Below, piece after piece: positions 23,364 through 31,654 of a stretch of DNA of 39,197 nucleotides. The DNA lies in contig CACXXH010000025.1 of the NCBI GenBank assembly GCA_902771595.1, positions 1-39,197 of the forward strand, read 5' to 3'. The notes beneath the pieces were generated by a model that did no database searches, was not told the DNA's origin, and saw nothing but the letters and a program-made list of their open reading frames with translations. Source of the DNA: Fibrobacter succinogenes. GTDB taxonomy: Bacteria > Fibrobacterota > Fibrobacteria > Fibrobacterales > Fibrobacteraceae. A program made the translations under genes and the position numbers. Each line of letters starts with the position of its first letter. Positions within the stretch are counted from its first letter, which is position 1.

Positions 23364-25670
23364 TTAATCGAACACTTTTTTCTTGCGTTGGTCGCGGCCG
23401 AGCAACACGAGGCTCACGACAACGCCGGCAAGGAGCACGACCGAGATCACGATCAACGCGGTGGAATGTCCGCAGGTCACCTGGAAGAACAGCACCGAGA
23501 GACTCCAGCCGATTATGGTCTGGAACACCATCATGAGCGTTCCGTAAAAGCGGCCCAGTTCGCGGAAGGCGGTTCCCATGGCCGCAAGGCACGGCACATA
23601 GAGCAAGATGAACAGCAGGTAAGCGAGCACTTGGTAGCGACCGAGCCTAAAGTGCGCCTGCATCGTCTTGTACGCGCCTTCGTTTTCGTTTTTCCCGCTT
23701 TCTTCGAGTGCCTCATCGACCCCGAGCGGATTCAGGAACTTTCCGAATACACCCGCAAGGTTCACCGGCACGCTCACGAGGGCATCCTTGACGGTCGTTT
23801 TCAAGCTGAAGGATTCTTCGGCATCATCCTCGCCCGCTGTCGCAGCAGCGTCATCGGAATCTCCCGAACCTTCAATCGCATACAGGGAATTGAGCGTCCC
23901 GACAATCGCTTCCTTCGCAAAGAGCCCGGTAAAGAGCGCGACAGAAGCTGCCCAGTTGTCCTTTTCGACACCGAAGGGCTCGAACACCGGCGTAATCGTC
24001 TTGCCAATGACGCTCAGCACGGATTTTTCATTGTTGTCGTTACCGAAACTTCCGTCCGTACCGATGGAACCCATAAAGCCGAGCACGGTCACCATGATAA
24101 GCACGATTTTTCCGGCACGGAAAATGAATTCCTTGAGGCGGAGCCATGCGTGGCGGAAAAGGTTGCGCACCTTCGGCAAGTGGTAAGGCGGCAGTTCCAT
24201 GATGAACGTCGATTCCTTGCCCTTGAAAACCGTATGGCGCAGCAGCAGCCCGTAAATCAACGCGATTACGATACCCGTCAGGTAAATTCCGAACACGAGC
24301 GTTCCCGCGGTCTTCCCGAAGAATGCCGCACCGAACAGCGCGTACACCGGAAGGCGCGCGCCGCAACTCATGAACGGGACCAGGAATAAAGTCAGGAACC
24401 TTTCGCGCTTGTTTTCGAGCGTACGCGTACCCATGAGCGCGGGCACCGAACAGCCGAACCCCACAATCATCGGCACGAACGCCTTTCCGGGAAGCCCGAG
24501 GAATCGCATAAAACGGTCCGCAACGAAGGCGGCGCGCGACATGTAGCCCGAATCCTCTAGGAATGACAGGCACAGGAACATGAAGAAGATGACCGGAATG
24601 AACGTCGAGACAGTCTGGATACCGGCACCGATGCCGTTTGCCAGAAGCGCCACGGCAACACCCGGCGCTCCGATTTTCGTCAGGAGCTCCGTCATCCCGT
24701 CCACAAAGATTCCGCCGAACAGAATATCAAAGAAATCTATGAACGCGCTTCCCACCGTCACCGCGAACCAGAACACCAGATACATGGCCAAAAGGAACAG
24801 CGGGATTCCGAGAATGCGGTTCAGGACAAGCTTGTCCAACTTGTCTGTGCGCGTGCGCTTGTTGGTGTTGTCGCGGATGACCGCCCTCGCGATATCACGA
24901 GCATACGAGTAACGAGAATCCGCAAGCGCAAATTCCACCTCCTCGCCCAGGTCTTCCTCGATCTTGTCATGCGGGATTTCGACACCGAGCTCGTCGGCAA
25001 GTTCCAGCACGCGACCGCTGTGTTCCAGGTACTGGACCGCCGTCCAGCGCGGAGTCGCACCAAGCTTATCCGCAACGGGCTTGAGCGGCACCGAGATTTC
25101 CTCAATCAATTTTTCAAGGACTTCGGAATGCCGGACCGCCTTGGGCACAGGAAGCTCACGGCTATTGTGCAACAGCTTGTGCAGGTCGTTCACGAATCCT
25201 TCGCAGCTCTTGGGAGATACCGCCGTAAGGCCGATCGCCGTCACTCCGAGAATCCTCTCGAGCTTGTGCAGGTCCACATGGACGCCGCGGCTTGCAGCGA
25301 TGTCCATCATGTTCACCGCCAGCACCATCGGCACGCCCTTTTCCATCAGCTGACTTGTAAGGAACAGGTTGCGTTCCAGGTTCGTCGCGTCCAGAATGTT
25401 CACCACCAGATCGGCTTCACCCTTGAGCAGATAATCGAGAGCGGCGCGCTCATCTTCGGAGTTCGCAAAGAGCGCATAGATACCCGGCAGGTCCACCACG
25501 CGAATCGTGTGGTTGTCGAGCTTGAAGCTGCCTTCCTTTTTTTCTACCGTCACGCCTGGCCAGTTACCCACAATCTGGTTCGAGCCGGTTAGCGAATTGA
25601 ACAATGCGGTTTTCCCACAGTTCGGGTTACCCGCAATCGCAATCGTAAATACATCTTTTTCGATAGGCAT
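23364..25670 (-). CDS. feoB: Ferrous iron transporter FeoB (copy 1)
   Basis: The protein has 768 residues, normal length. FeoB imports Fe(II) across the inner membrane. The N-terminal G domain shows GNPNCGKT at 14-21, the switch GNWPGVTVEKKEG, DLPG and the NMMD specificity motif. A helical guanine-nucleotide-dissociation-inhibitor region follows, then two Gate domains with FMFLCLSFLEDSGYMSRAAFVADR and VGFGCSVPALMGTRTLENKRERFLT, and the C-terminal FILLYVPCLAAMG. A charged loop of about 90 residues before the last helices is short compared with copy 2. The start overlaps the feoA stop by one base (TAATG). It belongs to operon dtxR-feoA-feoB under the operator at 26363-26384. Confidence 0.97.
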   Translation of the reverse strand: MPIEKDVFTIAIAGNPNCGKTALFNSLTGSNQIVGNWPGVTVEKKEGSFKLDNHTIRVVDLPGIYALFANSEDERAALDYLLKGEADLVVNILDATNLERNLFLTSQLMEKGVPMVLAVNMMDIAASRGVHVDLHKLERILGVTAIGLTAVSPKSCEGFVNDLHKLLHNSRELPVPKAVRHSEVLEKLIEEISVPLKPVADKLGATPRWTAVQYLEHSGRVLELADELGVEIPHDKIEEDLGEEVEFALADSRYSYARDIARAVIRDNTNKRTRTDKLDKLVLNRILGIPLFLLAMYLVFWFAVTVGSAFIDFFDILFGGIFVDGMTELLTKIGAPGVAVALLANGIGAGIQTVSTFIPVIFFMFLCLSFLEDSGYMSRAAFVADRFMRFLGLPGKAFVPMIVGFGCSVPALMGTRTLENKRERFLTLFLVPFMSCGARLPVYALFGAAFFGKTAGTLVFGIYLTGIVIALIYGLLLRHTVFKGKESTFIMELPPYHLPKVRNLFRHAWLRLKEFIFRAGKIVLIMVTVLGFMGSIGTDGSFGNDNNEKSVLSVIGKTITPVFEPFGVEKDNWAASVALFTGLFAKEAIVGTLNSLYAIEGSGDSDDAAATAGEDDAEESFSLKTTVKDALVSVPVNLAGVFGKFLNPLGVDEALEESGKNENEGAYKTMQAHFRLGRYQVLAYLLFILLYVPCLAAMGTAFRELGRFYGTLMMVFQTIIGWSLSVLFFQVTCGHSTALIVISVVLLAGVVVSLVLLGRDQRKKKVFD

Positions 25671-25903
25671 TAGATTCTTCTCAATTTCAGCACGTCAGCT
25701 TCTTTTTTACGGAGCGAAAGCCTGTACGAAAGCACGCTCACTTCCACCGGATCACCGAGCGGGGCTACCTGCATAACCTGCAGAACCACACCGCGCACAA
25801 GCCCCATCGACAGAAGTTTGGACTTGTACTGCGAATCACCCGTATTGTATCCGATAATTTCGGCCCTATCGCCTTTCTTGAGTTCTGAAAACTTTGGTTC
25901 CAT
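25670..25903 (-). CDS. feoA: FeoA SH3-like protein (copy 1)
   Basis: The protein has 77 residues, standard FeoA size. The SH3-like fold signature is visible in LKKGDRAEIIGY, SKLLSMGLVRGVVLQVMQVAPLGDPVEVSVLSYRLSLRKKEADVLKL. FeoA works with FeoB at the inner face of the membrane. Start 25903 lies five bases past the dtxR stop with an AAGG ribosome binding site inside the end of dtxR. The stop overlaps the feoB start. Confidence 0.95.
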   Translation of the reverse strand: MEPKFSELKKGDRAEIIGYNTGDSQYKSKLLSMGLVRGVVLQVMQVAPLGDPVEVSVLSYRLSLRKKEADVLKLRRI

Positions 25904-25908
25904 ACACC

Positions 25909-26328
25909 TTATTTTTTCTTGGCAGACTTCGTGTTTTTGGCGGACGGTTTCACATCTGCGGGCTTCATGAATTCCTCGATTTTCACGAGCGTTTCAGCCG
26001 AAAGAATATGTTCCATGCAGCAGGCGTCCTTGTCGGCAATCGCTTCCGACACGCCGAGCTTGATCAAGAACCCCTTCAACAGAATGTGGCGATTCAAAAT
26101 CTGAGCGGCGACACGCTCACCTTCAACGGTCAGTTCAATGCCGCTGTAAGGCTCCTGCGTAACAAGCCCCAGCTTCTTGAGTTCAATGACCGCCTTGGCA
26201 ACCGAGGGCATCTTGACCGAGAGGGCCGCGGCGATATCCCTGACGCGGGCAATCCCGTTCGCAAGGCGCAGCATGTGCACCATTTCCAAATAGTCTTCGA
26301 GACTCTGGCTCAGCTTGACTTGTTCCAT
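25909..26328 (-). CDS. DtxR-family metal-dependent repressor (copy 1)
   Basis: The protein has 139 residues from the start at 26328 (MEQVKLSQSLEDYLEMVHML), chosen for the ribosome binding site GGAG eight bases before it; an ATG at 26355 is also in frame but close to the operator. Winged-helix DNA-binding region: IARVRDIAAALSVKMPSVAKAVIELKKLGLV. Dimerisation/metal domain: DKDACCMEHILSAET, matching the Cys-x-x-Glu-His ligands of DtxR/IdeR. It lacks the C-terminal SH3 domain of long DtxR proteins, so it is MntR-sized, and ends in a Lys-rich tail. Being first gene of a feo operon with a palindrome over its promoter, it is most likely an Fe(II)-dependent autorepressor; manganese sensing is not excluded. 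Confidence 0.9.
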   Translation of the reverse strand: MEQVKLSQSLEDYLEMVHMLRLANGIARVRDIAAALSVKMPSVAKAVIELKKLGLVTQEPYSGIELTVEGERVAAQILNRHILLKGFLIKLGVSEAIADKDACCMEHILSAETLVKIEEFMKPADVKPSAKNTKSAKKK

Positions 26329-26362
26329 AGGACCGCTCCATTTGGTCAAAAACATTACGTCT

Positions 26363-26407
26363 TATATTAGACAGCGCTAATATAGTTTCTTGTTTCTAAC
26401 CAATCAA
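26363..26407 (-). promoter_or_regulatory. Promoter and DtxR-type operator of feo operon 1
   Basis: On the minus strand -35 TTGATT (26407-26402), 17-base spacer, -10 TATATT (26384-26379). Over the -10 lies the perfect inverted repeat TATATTAG-N6-CTAATATA (26363-26384) with core TTAG-N6-CTAA at 26367-26380. Repressor binding would block polymerase. Confidence 0.8.
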
Positions 26408-26460
26408 GGCGGATTTCAAAAACTGCACCCCCAAACGAGGCAAATCCAGCATTCTTCCCC

Positions 26461-26493
26461 AAAAAGGGACTGTAGCAAGAGCCACAGTCCCTT
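26461..26493 (-). terminator. Terminator of the porin gene
   Basis: AAGGGACTGT (26464-26473) and ACAGTCCCTT (26484-26493) form a perfect ten-pair stem; on the minus strand TTTTT follows. Confidence 0.85.
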
Positions 26494-26516
26494 GGAGTGC
26501 ATGATGTGAGGTGTAA

Positions 26517-27644
26517 TTAGAAGCTGTATACCGTTTCGAGACCGAGGTTAAGTCCCGTATCGCCGGCATCGTCCCCGACAGGAATTTCGACCTTCGCGAA
26601 ACCCGTAACTTCGAGCCCTTCCACCGGAGTGAAGTAGGCGCGGAGACCGACATCGAACGTCGAGACATCCTCGTTCACGTCGACAGTATTCGTGTGGTAT
26701 TCCAGCGGAAGTCCGAGAGTAAGGAATTCCAGGACGCTCACGCTCGGTTCCGCATAGGCAAAGAAGTATTCCGGAATTTCTTCGCCATGCACGGTCGGAG
26801 ATTCTTCGTCGAAGTAGGCATAGAAAGCCGTTCCCTTCACGTTGACGATTCCCAGTTCCAGCGAGGGTTCCGCAAGGAATGCGTGAGTCACGTTCGGGGT
26901 ATCTTCGCCGAGATTATCCGCATGCAGGCCATAGACGGCATGCAAACCGAATGCGCCGAACTTCAAATTCGCATCGAGACCGGCATGCAGCTCATTGTGT
27001 TCCGCCTCCTGATAGGACTTGTAATCCACATAGGGGCGCAAAACGCTTTCGCCGAGGCCGAGTTCATAAGCGAGGTGGGCGTCGTAAGCAACGCCTACGC
27101 ACGATTCTTCGCCATCTTCCTCAACGCAGACCTGATTGTCATTGCCCCCGCGACCGAAGCCGAGGCCAAAGACGATGCCACGATAGTCAACTTCTATTCC
27201 TCGAATATCGTGTTCGGCCATACCGGCGGCATTGTCTGCCGGATCGTCATAATCGTAGAAGTTGAGGAACGCGCCTTCGGAGAATGTCAAGTCACCAAAC
27301 TTTACCACGGCATTTTCGTTATGGGTATACTGCACGAAGGCTCCATTATAAATCGCCGTAGGGTCGGTCGTCTCTCCATCGGCTTCAAGCTGAACCGATG
27401 CGGACCATTTTTCATTAAATTTCACATCGACATTCAGGTCAAAAGTGGATGCGTATTCGTGGCTCTGCTTGTCGTCGTTCAGAACATCTCCGGTATACAC
27501 ATCAAATTCCACTTCACCGGAGAATTTGACTTCGGGGCCTTTGGATTCTACGGCCGCTCCGGCTTCCTGGGCGAACGCAGGCATAGAAAGAAGCGTGGCG
27601 GTGGCAAGGCCGAACAAAAGGTTAGACGACAACCGATTTTTCAT
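26517..27644 (-). CDS. Outer-membrane beta-barrel porin-like protein
   Basis: The protein has 375 residues from the ATG at 27644, preceded by AGGAG; an upstream TTG extension is rejected. The signal peptide is MKNRLSSNLLFGLATATLL followed by SMPAFA, cleaved before QEAG. The rest alternates polar and hydrophobic residues in many short strands (VKFSGEVEFDVYTGDV, WSASVQLEADGET, FGLGFGRGG) and ends in the terminal Phe of ETVYSF, the BAM recognition pattern of outer-membrane barrels. The solute is unknown. Its promoter is sigma-54 type and a DtxR-type operator lies just upstream, so it may respond to nitrogen and to iron. It stands between the two feo operons on the same strand, which suggests a role in metal or nitrogen-compound passage. 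Confidence 0.82.
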   Translation of the reverse strand: MKNRLSSNLLFGLATATLLSMPAFAQEAGAAVESKGPEVKFSGEVEFDVYTGDVLNDDKQSHEYASTFDLNVDVKFNEKWSASVQLEADGETTDPTAIYNGAFVQYTHNENAVVKFGDLTFSEGAFLNFYDYDDPADNAAGMAEHDIRGIEVDYRGIVFGLGFGRGGNDNQVCVEEDGEESCVGVAYDAHLAYELGLGESVLRPYVDYKSYQEAEHNELHAGLDANLKFGAFGLHAVYGLHADNLGEDTPNVTHAFLAEPSLELGIVNVKGTAFYAYFDEESPTVHGEEIPEYFFAYAEPSVSVLEFLTLGLPLEYHTNTVDVNEDVSTFDVGLRAYFTPVEGLEVTGFAKVEIPVGDDAGDTGLNLGLETVYSF

Positions 27645-27751
27645 ATTTAACTCCTGTGACGGTTTGATTTTCTGTTTTTGTAACACCCCGTCAAGTCTTT
27701 TACAATTAGTGCTACAAAAATGCTTGGCAAATGCCTTCTATGCGCTTATCT

Positions 27752-27767
27752 TGCAAAGACCGTGCCA
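27752..27767 (-). promoter_or_regulatory. Sigma-54 promoter of the porin gene
   Basis: On the minus strand it reads TGGCACGGTCTTTGCA, with GG at 27766-27765 and GC at 27754-27753, ten bases between. Transcription should start near 27741, giving a leader of about 97 bases. Confidence 0.85.
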
Positions 27768-27791
27768 AGATGTTTCTGTTTGTTTAATTTA

Positions 27792-27805
27792 TTAGATTAG
27801 TCTAA
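27792..27805. promoter_or_regulatory. DtxR-type operator upstream of the porin promoter
   Basis: TTAGATTAGTCTAA fits TTAG-N6-CTAA and is centred about 57 bp upstream of the expected porin start. At that position it would more plausibly modulate activator access than block polymerase. Confidence 0.6.
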
Positions 27806-27818
27806 GTTTTATTTCGTA

Positions 27819-27857
27819 ATTAAGGGCTGGCAGGTTTCGGGCCCACCAGCCCTTAAT
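27819..27857 (-). terminator. Hairpin after feoB copy 2, probable terminator
   Basis: ATTAAGGGCTGG (27819-27830) and CCAGCCCTTAAT (27846-27857) pair perfectly over 12 bases. Only a weak T-tract follows on the minus strand, so termination may be partial. Confidence 0.6.
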
Positions 27858-27875
27858 GGTTCTTGATTCTAAAAG

Positions 27876-30836
27876 TTAGTCTTCGAAGCGTTTCTCCTTG
27901 TTAGCCTTCATACCGAACAGCTTGAGGAAGATTCCAGTACCCACGAGCACCACGATAGCGGCGATAATCCATGACATGTTTCCGCCAACCGGCACTTGGT
28001 AAAGGAGCACAGCAATCGCCCAAGCAAGGAGCGTCTGCACCGTCGCCATGAGGACTGCGAGGCCGAGGCCGATTTCGCGGGCAACGACACCCATCGCGGC
28101 AAGGCACGGCACATAGAGCAAGATGAAGATAAGGAACGCAAACACCTGCCAGTTAAAGCCATCCACCGGGTTACCGTTCTTGTCCGGATTGTGGAAGTAA
28201 GAGCGGAGGTTGGCGTAGATGTCGGCGGTTTCGGAAAGGTCGCCTTCTTCGAGAGCGCCAATTTCGTCTTCAGAGAGTTCAAGGCCAGCGGCGGCAAGCT
28301 TTGCAAACACAGCTTCGCGAGTCTTTTCGTCCTCTTCTTCTTCGCCGAATGTTTCAATGGCAGCGTATTCTTCGCAGGTCAACACCTTGACGTCGGTAAT
28401 CTTGTCAAGAGTTTCCTTCTTGAGTTCGGCGGCTTCCTGGCCTTCCAATTCGCCGGAAGTTCCGAGCGGGTCGGTGAGCGAGCCAAAGACTTCGGCGAGG
28501 TTAGCCGGGATAGATTCCAAAGCTTCGACGAGGGCTCCGATGATATCGGGAGCGCCGCCTTCTTCCTCTTCTTCGGCGGGGCATTCGTCGATGCCTACGA
28601 TAAGCGGCTTTTCTTCTGCAGCAGTTTCCGCGACGGTTTCTTCTGCGGGAGCCTCGGCAGGAGCGGCTTCGGCAACAACTTCAGTAGGTGCTGCGGCGCT
28701 ATCGGTTGCAGCGGAATCAGCAGCAGCAACCTCACTGGATCCTTCGCTAGCTTCGGGGCGTTGCGGGGTGTCCCCGCTAGAAGGGGTAGCGGATGCCGCG
28801 TCAGTGGCAGGAGCGAGGGGAAGGCCTTCCCCTCCATCAACTCTTTCGTCTTTCGTCTCTCGTCTTTCGTCTTCGTTCTCACCCACCATAGAATACAGCG
28901 AGTTCATGGTACCGATAACGGCTTCCTTGGCCAAGAGGCCCGTGAACAGGGAGACAGATGCCGGCCAGTTTTCCTTTTCGACACCAAACGGTTCGAACAC
29001 CGGCGTGATGGCCTTACCGATCACAGAAAGCAGGCTGTTTTCAGAGTCAGCGTTACCGGCAGTGAATTCATTAGCCTTCACCACCTTAGATTCATCGACA
29101 ACAAAGCCTTCGGGGAGAGCGACATTTTCAGATTCGCCTTCCTCGTTTTCCTTGACCATCTGGTAGCCATCTTCAGACTTGACGATTTCAGTCTCGGTGC
29201 CGTTCACATTGACATACATCTTTTCGACAATACCGAAGCTATTGAGGAAGCCGAGCACGGCAACTGCAACAGTAATCACCTTACCGGCACGCCAGATGTA
29301 GTCACGCAGGCGCTGCCAGCAGTGAATCATCAGGGACTTGAACTTGGGCAAGTGATACGGCGGAAGTTCCATCACAAAGTTAGAGGCCTGGCCCTGGAAC
29401 AGGGACTTCTTCAAGAAGAGGCCGTAGGCAACGGCGAAAAGCACGCCAGCGAGGTAAAGCAGGAACACGACCGTGCCCGCCATCTTGCCAAAGAACGCCG
29501 CCGCGAACAGCGCATACACCGGGAGGCGTGCGCCGCAACTCATGAACGGCACCAGGAAGATGGTGAGGAAACGTTCACGCTTGGATTCCAGCACGCGGGA
29601 GCCCATAATGCCCGGCACGCCGCAACCGAAGCCCACCATCATCGGCACGAAGGCACGACCCGGAAGCCCGAGGAATCTCATGAAGCGGTCCGCGACGAAA
29701 GCCGCGCGCGCCATGTAACCCGAGTCTTCCAAGAACGAAAGGCAAAGGAACATGAAGAAGATGACCGGAATGAAGGTCGAAACCGTCTGGATACCGGCAC
29801 CGATACCGTCGGCGAGAATTGCCGTGACAAAAGACGGGCAACCAAGCACATCGCCCAGCACGTAGCCGAGGCCATCCACGAAGATTGCGCCAAAGAGCAC
29901 GTCAAAGAAATCAATGAACGCAGAACCGATAGTCACCGCAATCCAGAACACCAGATACATGATGACAAGGAAAATCGGGAGTGCAGCCCAGCGGTTCAAA
30001 AGAACTGCGTCAAGCTTGTCGGAGAAGGTCTTCTTGGAACGCTTCTCCACAATAGCCTTCCCCGCCACTCCGTGCGCAATAGAATAGCGGTTTTCGGCCA
30101 TCGCGAATTCCGGCTCTTCGCCCAGAATCTTCACGACTTCGGCCTTGTCGAGCTTTACGCCAGCTTCGGCAAACTTGTCCGCATAGCTCTTTTCATTGCC
30201 CAAGTACATGAGCGAAACCCAGCGAGCTTCCGCATCCAAAAGCTTTGCGACCGGAGCTACCTTCGGTTCCAAAACCTTCACGGCCTCTTCGACCTTGTCG
30301 CCGTAAACCATCGGCTTCGGGAGCGGCATCGGAGAGGCAAGCACGTGGCCCATCTGGCTTATAAAATTGGTGACGCTCTTTTCGCTCACGGCAGAAAGCG
30401 GAATGCACGGCACGCCGTAGAAATCAGAAAGTTCATCCAGATCCAGCTGGATTCCGCGATTTTCGGCGATGTCCATCATGTTCACCGCAATTACCATCGG
30501 AATCTTCATATCCGCAAGCTGGCTCGTAAGGAACAGGTTGCGCTCGAGGTTCGTCGCATCGACAATATTGATAATCAGGCTCGCTTCGCGGCTGAGCAAG
30601 TAGTCGACAGCGGCGCGTTCATCTTCAGCATTTGCAAACAGGGCATAGGTACCCGGCAGGTCCACCAGGCGAATCTGGCGGTCACCCAGTTCAAAGTAGC
30701 CTTCCTTCTTTTCGACAGTCACGCCAGGCCAGTTACCCACATGCTGGCGAGCACCCGTAAGCGCGTTAAAGAGAGCCGTCTTACCGCAGTTCGGGTTACC
30801 GGCAATCGCAATCGTCAAAAGTTTTCTTGCGGCCAT
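27876..30836 (-). CDS. feoB: Ferrous iron transporter FeoB (copy 2, expanded)
   Basis: The protein has 986 residues, over 200 more than copy 1. The G domain (GNPNCGKT at 13-20, GNWPGVTVEKKEG, DLPG, NMMD) and both Gate domains (FLCLSFLEDSGYMARAAF, VGFGCGVPGIMGSRVLESKRERFLT) are intact and close to copy 1. Two expansions stand out: about 60 residues after FLNSFGIVEKMYVNVNG, and a low-complexity acidic Ala/Glu/Ser-rich stretch between MNSLYSMV (residue 644) and the final helices (about 892), with ETVAETAAEE-type repeats. Part of the latter is encoded by palindromes and heptamer repeats. The start overlaps feoA by one base. It belongs to operon dtxR-feoA-feoB number 2. The expansion lies in a loop, so transport could persist. 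Confidence 0.96.
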   Translation of the reverse strand: MAARKLLTIAIAGNPNCGKTALFNALTGARQHVGNWPGVTVEKKEGYFELGDRQIRLVDLPGTYALFANAEDERAAVDYLLSREASLIINIVDATNLERNLFLTSQLADMKIPMVIAVNMMDIAENRGIQLDLDELSDFYGVPCIPLSAVSEKSVTNFISQMGHVLASPMPLPKPMVYGDKVEEAVKVLEPKVAPVAKLLDAEARWVSLMYLGNEKSYADKFAEAGVKLDKAEVVKILGEEPEFAMAENRYSIAHGVAGKAIVEKRSKKTFSDKLDAVLLNRWAALPIFLVIMYLVFWIAVTIGSAFIDFFDVLFGAIFVDGLGYVLGDVLGCPSFVTAILADGIGAGIQTVSTFIPVIFFMFLCLSFLEDSGYMARAAFVADRFMRFLGLPGRAFVPMMVGFGCGVPGIMGSRVLESKRERFLTIFLVPFMSCGARLPVYALFAAAFFGKMAGTVVFLLYLAGVLFAVAYGLFLKKSLFQGQASNFVMELPPYHLPKFKSLMIHCWQRLRDYIWRAGKVITVAVAVLGFLNSFGIVEKMYVNVNGTETEIVKSEDGYQMVKENEEGESENVALPEGFVVDESKVVKANEFTAGNADSENSLLSVIGKAITPVFEPFGVEKENWPASVSLFTGLLAKEAVIGTMNSLYSMVGENEDERRETKDERVDGGEGLPLAPATDAASATPSSGDTPQRPEASEGSSEVAAADSAATDSAAAPTEVVAEAAPAEAPAEETVAETAAEEKPLIVGIDECPAEEEEEGGAPDIIGALVEALESIPANLAEVFGSLTDPLGTSGELEGQEAAELKKETLDKITDVKVLTCEEYAAIETFGEEEEDEKTREAVFAKLAAAGLELSEDEIGALEEGDLSETADIYANLRSYFHNPDKNGNPVDGFNWQVFAFLIFILLYVPCLAAMGVVAREIGLGLAVLMATVQTLLAWAIAVLLYQVPVGGNMSWIIAAIVVLVGTGIFLKLFGMKANKEKRFED
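28763..28878. repeat. Palindromes and heptamer repeats inside feoB copy 2
   Basis: Within the insertion lie GCGGGG-TGT-CCCCGC (28763-28777), the perfect 20-bp palindrome GAGGGGAAGGCCTTCCCCTC (28815-28834), and a heptamer array TTTCGTC, TTTCGTC, TCTCGTC, TTTCGTC (28844-28871). GGATCCTTCGCTAGC just outside (28738-28752) resembles the dispersed element noted at 463-497. Such structure is typical of noncoding repeats, yet the frame stays open. Confidence 0.75.
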
Positions 30837-31120
30837 TATACCCTCCTCAGCTTAAGAACGTTTGCTTCTTCCTTGCGCAGCGAAAGCCTGTACGAAAGTA
30901 CAGCCACCTCGATCGGGTCGCCGAGAGGGGCCGCCTGCAAGACTTCAATCTGGACGCCACGCACAAGCCCCATCGAAAGGAGCTTGGACTTGTAAGCGGA
31001 ATCGCCTTCGTTATAGCCGACGATTTCCACCTTGTCGCCTTTCTTGAGTTCCGAGAACTTGGGTTCAGTACTCCACTTCTTTACTTGCGACTTGCCGCCG
31101 CAACCACAATTACAGCTCAT
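30836..31120 (-). CDS. feoA: FeoA with Cys-rich N-terminus (copy 2)
   Basis: The protein has 94 residues from the ATG at 31120, preceded by GAGG with six-base spacing; a TTG at 31138 is open but unsupported. The FeoA SH3-like body (FSELKKGDKVEIVGY to LRKEEANVLKLRRV) is nearly identical in layout to copy 1. It is preceded by an additional 17-residue head MSCNCGCGGKSQVKKWS with a Cys-x-Cys-x-Cys pattern absent from copy 1. This could bind iron or sense redox state, as FeoC does in enterobacteria; that is inference. The stop overlaps the feoB start (TAATG). Confidence 0.93.
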   Translation of the reverse strand: MSCNCGCGGKSQVKKWSTEPKFSELKKGDKVEIVGYNEGDSAYKSKLLSMGLVRGVQIEVLQAAPLGDPIEVAVLSYRLSLRKEEANVLKLRRV

Positions 31121-31165
31121 ATCATCCTCATATAACAAGACAGCGCCTGAGCAGCGCTTTCCAGT

Positions 31166-31588
31166 TTACTTTGTGTTTTTGACAATCTTTGCTTTCTTCA
31201 CGGACGAAATTGCGTCCATCGGTTTGACAAAATCTTCAATCTTTCCGAGCGTTTCCGCCGAAAGGATATGTTCCATGCAACAGGCGTCCTTGTCGGCGAT
31301 CGCTTCGGACACCCCGAGCTTTATCAGAAAACCTTTCAACAGGATATGCCGATTCAGAATCATCGTGGCGACGCGCTGTCCCTCTTCGGTGAGTTCCACG
31401 CCGCTGTAAGGTTCCTGCCTCACAAGGCCCATTTTCTTGAGTTCTACCATCGCTTTCGCAACAGACGGCATCTTGACCGAAAGCGCGGCGGCGATATCCT
31501 TGACACGAGCGATTCCGTTCGCAAGGCGCAACATGTGCACCATTTCCAAATAATCTTCCAGACTCTGTGTCAGTTTTGTATGGTCCAT
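31166..31588 (-). CDS. DtxR-family metal-dependent repressor (copy 2)
   Basis: The protein has 140 residues. The ATG at 31588 (MDHTKLTQSLEDYLEMVHML) is preceded by AGAGG with six-base spacing; the upstream GTG at 31615 lies inside the operator and is rejected. The sequence is very close to copy 1 throughout (IARVKDIAAALSVKMPSVAKAMVELKKMGLV; DKDACCMEHILSAETLGKIEDF), including the metal ligands. The recognition helices look equivalent, so both repressors probably read the same operator and cross-regulate the two feo operons. It is first in operon 2 and 27-45 bases upstream of feoA. Confidence 0.9.
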   Translation of the reverse strand: MDHTKLTQSLEDYLEMVHMLRLANGIARVKDIAAALSVKMPSVAKAMVELKKMGLVRQEPYSGVELTEEGQRVATMILNRHILLKGFLIKLGVSEAIADKDACCMEHILSAETLGKIEDFVKPMDAISSVKKAKIVKNTK

Positions 31589-31607
31589 TTGAAACCTCTG
31601 TAATTCA

Positions 31608-31654
31608 TTAGACACAGCTAATATAGTTTAATAAATCTAATTAGACAAGACTAA
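31608..31654 (-). promoter_or_regulatory. Promoter and two DtxR-type operators of feo operon 2
   Basis: On the minus strand -35 TTGTCT (31648-31643), 17-base spacer, -10 TATATT (31625-31620). TTAGACACAGCTAA (31608-31621) reaches the -10 and TTAGACAAGACTAA (31641-31654) covers the -35, so repressors would mask both elements. Confidence 0.8.

Noticed and set aside
27996..30995. Open frame of 999 codons on the plus strand opposite feoB copy 2
   Set aside because: It is the antisense shadow of a clear FeoB; composition is His/Arg-rich without any domain, and it has no ribosome binding site.
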